Positions 12,460-23,264 of a stretch of 64,000 bases of DNA are shown here, piece after piece; the first letter of the stretch is position 1; the number at the start of each line of letters is the position of its first letter. The notes beneath the pieces were generated by a model. The model did not search any database and was not told the DNA's origin. It saw only the letters and a program-made list of their open reading frames with translations. Source of the DNA: Paragonimus skrjabini miyazakii (taxonomy: Eukaryota; Platyhelminthes; Trematoda; Plagiorchiida; Troglotrematidae). The position numbers and the translations under genes were made by a program. Location of the stretch: positions 54,428-118,427 of the forward strand of contig JTDE01000024.1 in the NCBI GenBank assembly GCA_014338405.1, written 5' to 3'.

Positions 12460-13140
12460 ATTTGAACAACACTGTTAGAACACGAGAACTGGTAGATGCG
12501 AGCATTGACCAGTCAATTCGATTAAACGAGCATTCAACGCATCCGAACTTTGTGTACTACCTCGAACCCAAAAGTTGCCTGTGCCTTCAATCAAAGGAGA
12601 TCAGCCTGTCGGTGTTAACTCACACTGTATCTACCAATTTACATGTAGCTACAAAGAAAGTTACATAGGCAGAACCTAGAGGTGTTTGATCTACAGAGTG
12701 AAGGAACACTTGCCTAAATGGGTGCAGAAGTCAGTATTACCGAAGAGCGACAATGTTATTGAAACACGCAAACAACCAGTGTCCGCCATCGCAAGACACA
12801 TCCTGACCACTGGTCACGTGATCGATCCGGCTTGTGCATTCAGAATTTTATTACGTCATCCCAGTTCAAGATTCTTGCGGTTTGCTGAGGCTGTTGCAAT
12901 CAATCGGCTGAAGCCGGCCCTGTGTGTTCAGAAACAATTGTTCGTGAATTTGACCCTACCCTGGACTTAGTGACCTTTTCTAATCCATCAATCAACTATC
13001 CATCCTATCCACCCCTAACTGTTCGATATAAAAAACCGTTTCATGTTATTGTAAATTTGGTACTGATGAGTCAATACGAAATGCTTGCATCTACCAGTGT
13101 TCGTGTTCCAACAGTGTTGTTCAAACTTCTGAAGGTAACG
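12460..13140 (+). mobile_element. Penelope-like element, 3' fragment with GIY-YIG endonuclease and hammerhead tail
   Basis: The plus strand encodes the last part of a PLE polyprotein. It starts near IKRAFNAS, then runs through the linker (QKLPVPSIKGDQ) and the GIY-YIG-type core (CIYQFTC then SYIGRT), the EHLPKW motif, and the conserved end (FLRFAEAVAINRLKPALCVQK, closing near LPW). An in-frame stop follows SYIGRT, so the copy is dead. The reverse transcriptase part is missing, as expected for a 5'-truncated copy. After the stop (about 12967) comes a 170-base tail whose end holds a hammerhead motif (13059-13095). Closely related tails occur at 17.5 and 46.05 kb. Confidence 0.85.
13059..13095 (+). 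ncRNA. hammerhead ribozyme in PLE 3' tail
   Basis: All hammerhead elements are present. Helix I is GGTA with TACC. The core box is CTGATGA. Helix II is a minimal GT-CAAT-AC. The second box is GAAA. Helix III is TGC-TT-GCA, flanked by A15.1 and U16.1, with C at the cleavage position (ATC before TACC). PLEs of several animal groups are known to carry hammerheads in their terminal repeats. Activity is predicted only; helix I and helix II are short. Confidence 0.75.
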
Positions 13141-15044
13141 AACTGTTTTGCATACTCATTTGTTGGAATGTGAAAGCTGCCATAAATCATACTCAAAAGG
13201 GATGAACTATAGCCATAGTCGAGAAGAGGAAACTTATCAACTGCTTCCGTTGAGGGCCTTACGATATAACAAGGTATCGTTATGCTACAAAAATAACGAT
13301 CGTAAATCTGGAAATTGTACCATAAATGTGACTCTGCAGGGATGACCTACACTGAGGCGGTAGATGACACTCTACCGCCAGAGACGATGGAGAAAGTAAA
13401 AGATAAGTCTGCATTGCATTATCTCCAGTACTGCAGCTCACTGAAGTTAAACGCCGTTGGTGTTCGCATGACATGGAAGTGACCACCTCCGTTATCAGTG
13501 ATTGTTCTTCATTTACACCGCCGATAATTTTCAAGTTAGAATGCTCATGTTAACACAATATTCATCGTAACATCAAGTATCAAGATTGCAACAACCTCTC
13601 AATATCCTAGAAACATACTTTAAGCTCGATGAAACAGAGTGGCTAAATAATCTTTGGAAAACAAAAGCTGACAGCAATTCAAAGAACATTTGTTCTGTTA
13701 TACGTGAGGCAACTGTCAAAAAGCCTTCGATATTCTTCTGTACGTCTTATGACAGCTAGTGAAACAAATAACCACAATTCATTCATACCTGAGTGAATTT
13801 GAAACTGTTCGTGTGCATGCTTTGACAAGGGTGATTTGTTTGCGGTGGTTCTTCATACGTACGGTTTGAGTCTTTCCGCTAAACAGGATTGCCGCAACTT
13901 TTGTTACGCTTCTCGTCAACACTCAGCAGATTCGGGAGTAAATAATACTCAGACATAATCACATCTGTTGTCAGCAGATCAGTCGGCTGATAAGAGTCTA
14001 AGGCGGATGATAAATATCAGACTTCTTATCAGACGTCTGGCATTCATCACTTCATGCTTGAGAAGGATGTAATTAATGAAACCGATGAAACGGTAATGAT
14101 TGGTGATGGATTCAAATTTCAACCAAGAGAGGTTATATTTTTCCTTCTGAGCTGGGTCTGATACTGGTGCGACGAATATTGAGTGAGTCGATTTTACAAG
14201 AGTTTCTACAAGGAACAAAGAACTTTGCTGTAAATGCACATAACGCACTTCGTTTACAAGTGCTGAGTGACCACATCTAGTTTGGAAATGGGACGAAGTG
14301 AGATGATTATCATTAATTGGAAATTTCTCAACTCAGCTCAGAATCTGCTCTCTCGAATAATCAGTTAAAAACTATCACATAATATATACAGCTGGACTTA
14401 CAGATATTGCATAGTGGGCCACTTGATGTGACCAGCCTTTAAGCTTCATTCGGAATGTGTTGTACCAGTGTCTTCATTTAATAAAACCCGGTGAAGTTTG
14501 TGCACATTTCTTGAAAGACAGTAAACCAATTCTTCGGAGTGCTTGACTATCGTAGTCGTTCAGGTCAAGTGAAATAACAGTTTATCCTTAGATGCAACTG
14601 TGGCAAACCGCAAATTTAAATACTATCATATCAGTCTTAACATATTGTGGTTGTTTTGGTTCTAACTAAGCTCAAAATACGCTCTTGTCTGAGCATATCT
14701 ACAGAGCATACTCACCTAAAATGAGTTATATTTGCTTGTGTGAAAATGGCTGAAATTGCCCGGTTATTCATGGTTCTTCTTAAAACGGACCGGTTGAATA
14801 GTTTAGCTGAATGTGAAAGCTGAGGTGAGCCGAGTGTATTTTTCATTGAATATCAGTGAAAATCCTTTGAAACATGTTATCAGTTAGAAATATTTTGGAG
14901 TCCATTCACGTTGACAAAATAAATTTTGTGGATCGTCCACTTCACCTGCCTACATTCAACCATGTAGAAGGACGTCTGAAGCAATCAAGTCTTTTATAAT
15001 TAGCTATATAAGCGTATCAATAAAAAACATTATTCAGTTACTAG

Positions 15045-15205
15045 AGCTTCGGGGATTCAGATTATTTCAATTTGAACACTAAACGCATCTGATTGCAACT
15101 CATGCATTCAGATAAGACTTCCATCCGATCCACTTCAAAGGAAAGTAGTAGACTTGAGTTTCTTTCATATTAGAGCTCATCAGTAGCACATATTCTCGTA
15201 AACAA
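15045..15205 (-). repeat. hammerhead SINE-like repeat, 3' part
   Basis: Read on the minus strand, the hammerhead segment (15145-15189: CTGATGA, GAAA, CTCAAGTC) is followed by the family body. Stem II has lost its pairing and helix I is imperfect, so the ribozyme is probably inactive. The leader and tRNA-like part are missing. It lies head-to-head with the plus-strand copy that starts near 15240. Confidence 0.6.
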
Positions 15206-15239
15206 AACTATTCTGTTTATTATTCTCAAAATGATTGAG

Positions 15240-15835
15240 TAATCTGAAAACTATTTGCACAATACTGTGGTTGAGCGTTTGGATATGATTATCTGGTCAT
15301 ACCTATTGTGAGGTTACTGACGTTGTGGTTAACACTCTAATCTCAAAAGCACGAAGTGACTGCACTTAATAACGCGGGGCAGTGAAAGCCGTGAGGAAGC
15401 TGTCTTGCTGATGACGCCTTACTTTCACTTACAGCTCGGTTGTTCGTTTGCAAGGTGTAGGCGCCTTGATGTTGTACGTCTGAATGTAGACGTAGCTATT
15501 TTTAGCGGTTAGGTCCCCTACCGTCTCCTTTTTTTCTTCTCTCTTCTTAAACAGGGTTTGTTTCTTCTTCATGGTTGTGTGGCAGTTATGCATCAGTGTG
15601 AACCACTGATGTATTGCTGTTTATGATGATGATGATGATGAAGCTCGCAGTGTCACGTTCGGTCCGAACGAGGGTATGCACTACTGATGGAACGTATCAA
15701 GAGCGAAACTCGAGTCTACTGCTTATTTTTGAAGTGAGCCAGCCAAAGCATGTCTAGGTGCAAAGGCTTCGACCAAATATGAATGGTGTTCACTTCGAAC
15801 TTTGTCAGTTAATTTCAGGTTGAGTGTTACTTACA
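15240..15835 (+). repeat. hammerhead SINE-like repeat split by an insertion
   Basis: The leader and A-box part (about 15240-15345, with GTGGTTGAGCG and GTTGTGGTTAACAC) is separated from the B-box, hammerhead and body part (about 15646-15835) by roughly 300 bases of unrelated sequence. The hammerhead remnant at 15678-15722 keeps GAAACTCGAGTC but has CTGATGG and no stem II. Confidence 0.6.
15346..15645 (+). mobile_element. insertion inside the repeat, ending in a (GAT)n tail
   Basis: This block interrupts the ribozyme repeat and ends in a GATGATGATGATGATGA run (about 15626-15642), the kind of short tandem tail some non-LTR retrotransposons leave. It has no reading frame of note. A pyrimidine-rich stretch (15525-15565) lies in the middle. 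Element type is inference, and the exact borders and target duplication are not clear. Confidence 0.4.
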
Positions 15836-16165
15836 ACTGATCGTAGTCTTCACGTTCACATGGACGTTACACTCGGTCCCTTTCGAACAGCAGAAGCACT
15901 AGACTCGAGTTTCGCTGTTTTTAGAGCTCGCCACGGCTGGTACTAAAATTTCGGCTGCACTTTTCAGAAGTAACTATTGCTAACTACGTCACTAACTTCA
16001 CATTGGGCACGACTGGATCATCATTTATGAAAACTAAGTCACTTTCTATGGTGAGCAACGATTACGTTGCATTATCCTCCCAGCAGTAAACAGTGCCTGT
16101 CCAGTTAAGTCTAGTCGATAACCCCGCGATTGGAACTTCCGAAAGAGGTCGAAAACTCTGATCTA
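15836..16165 (-). repeat. hammerhead SINE-like repeat, inverted neighbour
   Basis: A minus-strand copy with body, partial hammerhead and leader. The ribozyme part has a deletion that removes the 5' half of helix I and most of the first core box. It still contains GCGAAACTCGAGTC (plus strand, 15915-15930). The leader block (CAGTGCCTGTCCAG, about 16090) is recognisable. Confidence 0.55.
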
Positions 16166-16189
16166 ATTTAATCCGCTAGCTGATATTTC

Positions 16190-16545
16190 AGGTTACTGGT
16201 TTACACTCCTGGGTTCGATTACAAGTTGAACATCACATAATTGAGTTGTCAATCGCTGGACAGTTATCTTGTTTTCTCTCAAAGTAATCAGGCAAGTTGA
16301 ACGAAACTGAATAAACGTTCACACAGAATGATTCAGCGGTGTCTAATATGAGGTCAGTGATGCAGCTGGTAACACGGTTGCCGTAGAAAAGTACGCCCGG
16401 AGTTCTACATTCCAGACTGTGGCACTATTGACTAGGTCTAACAAGAGCAAGACTCGAGTGTAGTTCTTATTCTGTAAATGGGCTGAATGGAAAAGCTTTA
16501 AGAATGTGAAAGCTGTGATCAGGTGTAAGTGGCGTTCAACTTATG
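16190..16545 (+). repeat. hammerhead SINE-like repeat, diverged
   Basis: A plus-strand copy has leader (GGACAGTTATCTTG near 16258), A-box-like GTGATGCAGCTGG (about 16357) and ribozyme remnant (16422-16465). The core reads TTGACTA instead of CTGANGA and the GAAA box is AAGA, so it is inactive. The body runs to about 16545. Confidence 0.55.
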
Positions 16546-16713
16546 CTTGCTCAAATCTTCGAATGTTTTTCAACAACTGGTCAGTCAGCAAGTAACTGTA
16601 CATTTAACCCGTTCAGCGAAATCCATCTTCAAACGATTAGTCGTTATCGGCTATCCGATTTCCTTTCGTCACCGGTAACTCAGAAATACTTTTGCTTTTT
16701 CCTTTCAAACCAG

Positions 16714-16942
16714 TCATATTCTTTTGAATCAGATTCAAGATGAAGTCGTTTCGAGAAATGCTCTTTGCGCGGACATTCAAATGAAATTAATACGACTGCG
16801 TTTACAGTCAACACAAACGTCCTACAAGTGTTCTACGACAGTCCTGACTGAACGGTTGTCGGACAACTACAACATGCTCAACCCCGGTGATTCGGATATC
16901 AACTATTTAGTCTACTTCAACTCATCTGCCTTGTACTTTTAA
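16714..16942 (+). CDS. candidate terminal exon, unknown protein
   Basis: A long pyrimidine tract and acceptor (TTTTTCCTTTCAAACCAG) precede 75 open codons ending in TAA at 16942. The translation is polar with helical character at the start (NQIQDEVVSRNALCADIQMK) and ends ALYF. It needs two bases from an upstream exon. It begins about 170 bases after a ribozyme repeat. No family is recognised. Confidence 0.33.
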
Positions 16943-17264
16943 ATCTTGGGATTAAAAGAATCCGTATTGGTGAGTCGATTAATTAACTGACTAAATCTGA
17001 TTTTCTAAGTGAGAGCTCTGTAATACTCCGGTTAACATTTTTGCTGGACGACGTTCTTAAGTCCACTTCAGTGAGAGAAATATTGCCGTTATATCAACGT
17101 ACATAACTGCACAACAGTAGCAAATGAGAGGTCTCGTAAACAATGCTTGGTTGCCGGTGTGTCTGTTATACATATTACTAATTCCAAACGTTCATCTGAA
17201 AGTAAGGAGGCGTCTTTATGGTTCAAACATCCATTCCACTGCTTATTGACGGTATCACCTGTAA

Positions 17265-17503
17265 ACGAGGCTGAAATGAATACAAATTGCTTTTTGACAT
17301 GAAGAATGATGACGTCTGATGAGTAGTCGGTAATTTGGTTAATTTCAAGCTGAACATCACCCACAATCGATCGCAGCTTTCACATTCCCATAGACTTTCC
17401 AGTCGGCCTCTTTCGAACAACAGAAGCACTAGACTCGAGTTTTGCTCTCATTAGAGCTCGTCAGTAGTGCGTATCCTTGCCACGGCCGGGACTAGAACTC
17501 CGG
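17265..17503 (-). repeat. hammerhead SINE-like repeat abutting a PLE tail
   Basis: A minus-strand copy comprises the B box (GAGTTCTAGTCCC, near 17488-17500), the ribozyme (17426-17470), the body and a tail ending near 17265. The A box and leader are missing. The B-box end touches a PLE 3' tail that starts at about 17504. Confidence 0.7.
17426..17470 (-). ncRNA. hammerhead ribozyme motif (one core change)
   Basis: Helix I pairs perfectly (GCACTA with TAGTGC). The first box is CTGACGA, and stem II is perfect (GCTCT-AATG-AGAGC). Helix III is the very short self-complementary CTCGAG, and the cleavage triplet is GTC. The second box reads AAAA instead of GAAA (G12 changed), which should kill cleavage. 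The short helix III is the form described for schistosome hammerheads. Confidence 0.7.
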
Positions 17504-17605
17504 TTATTGTAAATTTGGTACCGAGGAATCAATATGAAATATTTGCATCTACCAGTGTCCGTGTTCTAGCCGCTTTGTTCAGAAAGCGAAATGTAATAAA
17601 AGATC
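17504..17605 (+). mobile_element. PLE 3' tail fragment with decayed hammerhead
   Basis: The sequence from TTATTGTAAATTTGG to about 17605 matches the tail after the PLE fragment at 12.5-13.1 kb. The hammerhead at 17517-17553 keeps helix I (GGTA/TACC), but the first box is mutated (CCGAGGA) and helix III has changes. No protein-coding part remains. Confidence 0.65.
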
Positions 17606-17876
17606 ATTTTGCGATTTTATTGCTCTTGTGAAACTGAACTCTTTTCCGACCACCTAAAAAGCACTAGCACAATTGTCAGCGAACTACTTTGACACTTGCA
17701 TAGTCCGAATTTCGCCACATCGGCACAGATTTTGACTTATTGTCAGTAAACTGTTCAGTCGATACAATCGAAGTTCCACTGCCAACTTGTCAACTGAAAC
17801 AGTGAGATGTCATCGTAAAATTGCGCAGCGTCTAGTGCAATCTTTATTATGTACACAGTATTTTTTCTGGCAGCAT

Positions 17877-18074
17877 TCAAATGCTTAACGCGACCCTGTT
17901 AACGCCAACTGAGGGAGCTTTCCGCAATTGTTCGACATGAGAATGATAACCTAACTGGAATGTGTCACAGTAGTGGAACGGACAGTGCACATACCGTGTT
18001 CGTTCTGGTTTAAACTCACCAAATGAAATTAGTTTGAAAGAAGTTCCGACCTTCTGTTGAATCATCCACCAGTC
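17877..18074 (-). CDS. possible terminal exon, unknown protein
   Basis: A strong minus-strand acceptor (TTTCGTTCTTCACAG) is followed by 65 open codons to a stop, starting DWWMIQQKVGTSF. A consensus donor (TTTG|GTGAGT) lies 55 bases in, so the true exon may be only 55 bases long. No family is recognised. Confidence 0.25.
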   Translation of the reverse strand, partial: DWWMIQQKVGTSFKLISFGEFKPERTRYVHCPFHYCDTFQLGYHSHVEQLRKAPSVGVNRVALSI

Positions 18075-19632
18075 CTGTGAAGAACGAAATCGAGCGAAAG
18101 ATGGTCATTATCGAATGATTTATTCACAGTCCATTTTGATTATACTAACACAGTCCGAGTCGGAATAACGTTTTATGCTAAAAACCTTCACAGACGAAAA
18201 CTGGTACCACAGACTATTGAGCAGTGAACAAGTTGTACACGAGTTATAATGTTACGCTGTTTTATTTTCTATCATATTTCACTGCTTTACCGCTTAGTAG
18301 GGTCTTTGTGACGCACACAGTTCGCATGATGTTCACAAGGAGGGTAAACGGACATTGTGGACATCAGTTATTAAACTACCTGATTCAGCAGTAAACAGGA
18401 GTTGAGCAGAATTATTTTTGTGATTGTCTTATCTATGCGAAGGTTTCCCAAATTAAGCCGAACAAACGGTTATGCTTTTTGATTTGTATCCTTGCTGCTT
18501 ACTTGAAAAGAACGTAGTATACTAGCAACTGGCTGATGTAGATTGAGCCATTACTACTAATTGAATAAATTGCACATCAATTGACCTTTCAAGGCACCCA
18601 CAGTGCCTGGTACGCATAATTATTCAGTTACGGAATGCGCGCAAATCGTTCAAAGCTAATGCTCGTTTGCTTCGCTTACACTGTTAAACATTCATGATAA
18701 ACGGACGAGTACCAATTAGTGCAACCTAACGAAGTCTTTCCGGGGGCATCTATCTTAAGACTTATCAGTCTGTAGACTGAACAGTATACTTGATTGCGAA
18801 TGTACCTGTCAATCGTAGGTGATTTCGTTACCTATCAGAAAACGGACAATTATGTGGCATAACTCAATTGAAGCTCTGCTGATACATTTGCATGAATACA
18901 AAAATACTTATTAATGTTTGTAAGCATAGTTTAGCACACTGTGATCACCAGACTGCCAGAAGTTTGGGCTAGGTGTCTTAAATTTGTGCGTCCAGTGTAC
19001 GTCTGAGTTTATTCAATTACATTTCAGCCACTTCAGGTTCCACTAGGGTAGCCGAAATACATTGCTGCACCCTTCTTTGCTCCTCATATACACACAAGGT
19101 TTCCAGGATCACATTCATATAAGTTCGTTACGATAACCGATACCTCAGCTCTACTGTGTCAAGTAGTTTCATTCAGTCGAGCTGTGAATAGAAGTCTTTG
19201 TACCAGGACATGACTAACATATAACATACGCATACGAATAACGTATATGCAATTTATAACGTTGTTAACTGGGGAAATTGAAAATTCAAACCTGAGTGCA
19301 TTTTTGATAGTGGACTTTCCGCGGTCGAATTCCTTGAAGAATGATGGAACATTTGACGTAACAATCGAAGAATGAGAACGTTGAGGCTAAGGTGAGTGAC
19401 CTGAGCTCGAAACATCGCTTTTGAGACGATGGTTAGTTTTCAGCAATTTTTAGTTAATAAAGCTTAGAGTGGCGGTATACTTGCAAAGCTCATATTTCAA
19501 TAAAACCCAGCTCACACTAGTGTGATCGAAGACACCTGTAACTCGTTTATTCATTAGTTGCTCGAATTTACAATTACATGAGTAGACTCACAGGTGGCTT
19601 GAATCTATGTTGACTTAAATCTTCACCGTTAG

Positions 19633-19804
19633 TTGTCGGGTTCCCATTTATTACTTCTTCACGATGATTCACATTTATCCTTCATGGTACGTACGAATTT
19701 TGGAGACCTAGTTGATTGGATTTGTTATCAACGGGCGAAAGTTGCTTCCTACAATTCAGCAACATTAAGTATAGTTTGTCATCCTAGGCCACATTCATCA
19801 TCAG
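19633..19804 (+). CDS. candidate internal exon of an unknown gene
   Basis: The exon lies between an acceptor (AAATCTTCACCGTTAG) and a good donor (TCAG|GTCAGT), with 57 codons open in phase 0, leaving one base. The translation (SGSHLLLLHDDSHLSFMVRT at the start, then GDLVDWICYQRAK) looks gene-like. Its phase matches the exon at 19940-20014 exactly, across an intron of 135 bases. Confidence 0.4.
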
Positions 19805-19939
19805 GTCAGTTGGTCAGTTTCCGTAAATCATTTACTTTCAAAATGTCAAGTTATCATTCCATGTGACAGTCATTTTTCTTAAGGTGAGAAAGCTGTTTGT
19901 GCTTCGCATCCCACGATGTTATTTCCACTTTCTTTCCAG

Positions 19940-20014
19940 ACGTACTGTTTTGTCATCAAGTGCGCCATCCCAAATTACTTGCGCTGTTCTCGTTTAATTT
20001 TCTCTGTCAAGCTG
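19940..20014 (+). CDS. candidate internal exon with a kinase-like HPxLLxL motif
   Basis: A near-perfect acceptor (CCACTTTCTTTCCAG) and a good donor (GCTG|GTAAGA) bound 75 bases. In the phase set by the exon at 19633-19804, the 24 codons read VLFCHQVRHPKLLALFSFNF and a few more. An RHPxLLxL string resembles the segment after helix C of protein kinases, including inactive ones. This is a weak, motif-only suggestion. A second donor (TTG|GTAAGT, about 20064) could extend it. Confidence 0.4.
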
Positions 20015-20150
20015 GTAAGATTACTTATACACTCCCAATGCATGTATTGCCTCATAATCTTGGTAAGTTTTATCATATTTATTATGTTGCTTGGGACGCG
20101 TGTACTGGGCGGATCCTACTTCCTTCTATCTATTGCCTTTTCTGTTAAAG

Positions 20151-20235
20151 CCGGAACATTCCTATTTGTACAACACACCAGAAGCAAGTTTCTGTTAAAC
20201 TCATGTGTCTCATCGTGGGAACTGTATTTTTATTG
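20151..20235 (+). CDS. possible next exon of the 19.6-20.0 kb gene
   Basis: A pyrimidine-rich acceptor (TTGCCTTTTCTGTTAAAG) and a weak donor (TATTG|GTTAAC) bound 85 bases open in the phase left by the previous exon (GTFLFVQHTRSKFLL within). Support is thin. This region is also part of a longer hydrophobic open frame produced by pyrimidine-rich DNA. Confidence 0.2.
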
Positions 20236-21599
20236 GTTAACCACTGTTCACTTACAATTTTGTACCATAATATATTTGACTATTTTCATGTATACTTGTG
20301 CCGCTATCGTTGTTCACCTACGCAGTTTGGTTATCCCTTCAAGTGTATGAGGGCTATCCTTGCTTGATATCATCCTTTGAGTCCGGGTTCTTGTGAACAC
20401 AACATAAACCTGGACATTCTGAGTTTACTGAAGCTGAACCGGGTCTCATTAACAATGAAGGGGTGTGATTATTATTCACCGGGATGGGCAGATCGTCATC
20501 CAGGTCAAGGATCAAAAGTAGTCATACAGGTGGCCCGCCGACAATTCAGCCGAATAATCGAAAGTTCACAGTAAGAAAATTTATATCATAGATTATCCGA
20601 TTGTAATGTCGCACTATTAAGAAACCATCACGAATCTCTTTCCTATCCCATTCTGTCAGGCTTCGAATACAGACTTTAGTGCGTATGGGGTATGTTTCCT
20701 ACTCAGCTAACTGTTGATCTTATTATAAATCTCAACAAATGTTTATTCACACCTGTTTGATTACCACGAAATACGCCATCATGCATGAGTGATGTAGTAT
20801 TATTACTGTTAATTACATACATATTGCCTTATGTATTCTCTAAAACCATTTGGGTGCGGTGGAAATTAGGTTATAATATTTGATTATTATACAAAACCCT
20901 TCTTATACAAATAATTTGAGTATTATTCTCGAGATTGAACAAAACACGATTGTTTGTGAATAATTTCTCTCTCTATTCATGTAGAGTATGCTGAGTAAAC
21001 ACTAGAAATGCTCGCATTAACGCCCTCTTAAGTAGGCACGCACCAAAGGAAAGCAGAGATATGTAAACATTGAATGAATTTATTGCTCCCTCGGTAAGCT
21101 ACCGGATGCTGTGTATTAGAACTCGTAACCATGACCCCGTTTCAAGCATTCCGTCCATCCACATAGCATGAGTATGTCTATGAACGATTAGAGATGCAGC
21201 AGTTGTGATTTATACAGTTGCTGTGGATGTGTTATCCACCGGGTACTTAACGCGATTTCGGCTTTTATGTGTGGTTTATGTATGTATGGTTTAACGTAAT
21301 AAGATATAAGCACCATGTTCGCACCTAATGAATAAACAGGTCGGGATACTAACTATCAAGACGTAATCCTCAACATTCCCACGCATGATGACCAATCGCT
21401 ATAACAGCAGCCAGTGTGTCATTTTGCTCTTTCTGAAAGCTTCAATAGAACAGCTGGATCTGTTGTCGGAGAGTAACATTTTGTTATTACTAAACTTCTA
21501 TGAAACTTTTATTTCTTATATTGTAAGTATTTTTTCCAAATGAGAAACATATATTTATACAGGTGAATGCGTACGTACACATCCTGCATATATATAGAA

Positions 21600-21835
21600 A
21601 AATTTATTGGTTGGACAAGACAAGAAACAAGTAGGAAGAACGATACAAGCTTTTAACTCAGTCCACTCAAATCTGTCAGCTACAATTGAGTATGGGGGTG
21701 AGAATGGCTTGACTTTCTTGGGTGTCCTGATTAAACGCCGGTCAGACAGAACTACTGAACGTTCAGTTTACCGTAGATCAATACCGACAGGATAGTATGT
21801 GAATTTCATGCATTTTGTTCCTGTTGCATACGTGG
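21600..21835 (+). mobile_element. Penelope-like element fragment (reverse transcriptase, end part)
   Basis: The plus strand encodes the piece of PLE reverse transcriptase that follows the catalytic motif: FNSVHSNLSATIE, then LTFLGVLIKRRSD, RSVYRR, and (after a stop) FMHFVPV. The same blocks occur in the element at 37.2-39.7 kb. Stops and the lack of flanking domains show it is a relic. Confidence 0.7.
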
Positions 21836-22435
21836 CTGGCGGCATCCGAAACGGATTAGGCTGTCACAATGACCGAAGCCAAAGGACGCCTGCAGCTTAA
21901 ACGTCACCGCAGGTGGATTGCGCGGTGCCATTTGCGGTTCCACTCACACACCACGTATCTGGTGTAGACCCGAAGGAATATGACCAGTAAGTGTATCAGT
22001 GAGGCCTTTCTATCCAGCTGGCCAATGCTGGTTAGCCAATTGATTGGTTAGCACGACAAGGAAACCCTCATCTCCCGGAAAATAAAGAGAGAGAGAGAGT
22101 ACAATGACAAGATTTGAACTGTAAAGGAAGATATGTAAAAAGTAATACAAAAGGTATTTAACTGTGGCAGTGCTTGTTAGTGCATTCCAGAGAGGATAGG
22201 AATGAAAAACACGATTCAGCTTTGGACCACGGGAAGAACAGGCAAACGATTCATCATGCAATACACCAACAACGCTGAAGGAAAAAATGAGCAGAAGATC
22301 GCAGACATCCGAGCTTCTGAAAAGGAGAGCGGATTAGTGGCAAATGACCATGGTTTTAGTCGACGTAGTCATTACCAGAAATAGAATGTATATACTGATA
22401 TGATCTACTTTAACCTAACGTACTCGTCGTCTTTC
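21836..22435. other. unassigned, partly GC-rich sequence
   Basis: Between PLE and LINE fragments lies GC-richer DNA with an (AG)n run (about 22087-22101) following AATAAA. That is what a retrotransposon 3' end or a polyadenylated insertion could leave. No coding similarity was recognised. Confidence 0.3.
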
Positions 22436-22619
22436 CGTCAACGACGCACTGGGAGCAGGTCGGTGACCTACTAATTCAACGCGGCCAGCTCATTCGAGGC
22501 CGCATACATCGCAACGCCATATATTCATGTCACCATGACCTATGGCATTGATGGTTCCCTTGCGTGCCGCGCGCTTTCATTCTCGGTCGCGCAATAACTG
22601 TTCGTTCAACTCACAGACC

Positions 22620-23235
22620 CCCCCTCCAAATCGTATTACTCCAGGCCGTCCAGTTTAACGCTAAGTCCTCCCAAACATCTACAATCAGTGTTACAACGTA
22701 AAATACTTACCAGCACAACATCCTGGAATCTCCACTTTTGACCACTAGGATTTCGCTTACCTGATCTCAGTTGTCCATACAGCAGCTGCTTTGGAATGTA
22801 GTCGCCGTCCAACCGACGGAAGTGACCCAGCCATCGAAGCTGATTCAGCATTAACATGGCCTCAATCCCGTCCATGCCTGCTCGGCGCACTACCCCAGTG
22901 TTCGGAATCATGTCCGACCACCGAATTCCCGAGATGCGCCTCAGACGTCGCACATGGAAGCGGCTCAGGTAGCAAACGTTCTGCTGATACAGTGTCCACG
23001 ATCCACTGTCGTACAGCAGTATAGACAGCACCACTGGGCGGTAGACAAAGAACTTAGCGCTCGGTTTCAGGCTATGGTTCTGCTAAACACGTCTTTCAAC
23101 ATGACCGAAAGCAACACTAAGCTTCGCCACACGAAAACCTAACTCGCGGTCCACGGACAGATCGGTGGACAAGGTGCTACCCAAGTAGCAAACATGTGTG
23201 CATAAGGTCACCAGTACATACACTGCTTTGCAGAG
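22620..23235 (-). mobile_element. non-LTR retrotransposon fragment (end of reverse transcriptase ORF)
   Basis: The minus strand encodes the C-terminal part of a LINE pol protein. In order: YLGSTLSTDLSVDREL, RVAKLSVAFG, then after a frameshift FFVYRPVVLSILLYDSGSW, LYQQNV, SRFHVRRLRRISGIRW, GHFRR and PKQLLYGQLRSGKR. These are the typical blocks after the catalytic domain in APE-type LINEs. The fragment is truncated at its 5' side (about 23235), where a plus-strand PLE piece begins. The downstream part (22440-22620) may be its C-terminal end and 3' UTR. Confidence 0.75.
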
Positions 23236-23264
23236 CATCAAGAATGAGCTCTTGGGATAGATTA

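Noticed and set aside
19916..20350. 144-codon hydrophobic frame resembling a multi-span membrane protein
   Set aside because: The region is pyrimidine-rich, which gives hydrophobic codons by itself. Splice sites and phase favour a different frame over 19940-20014.
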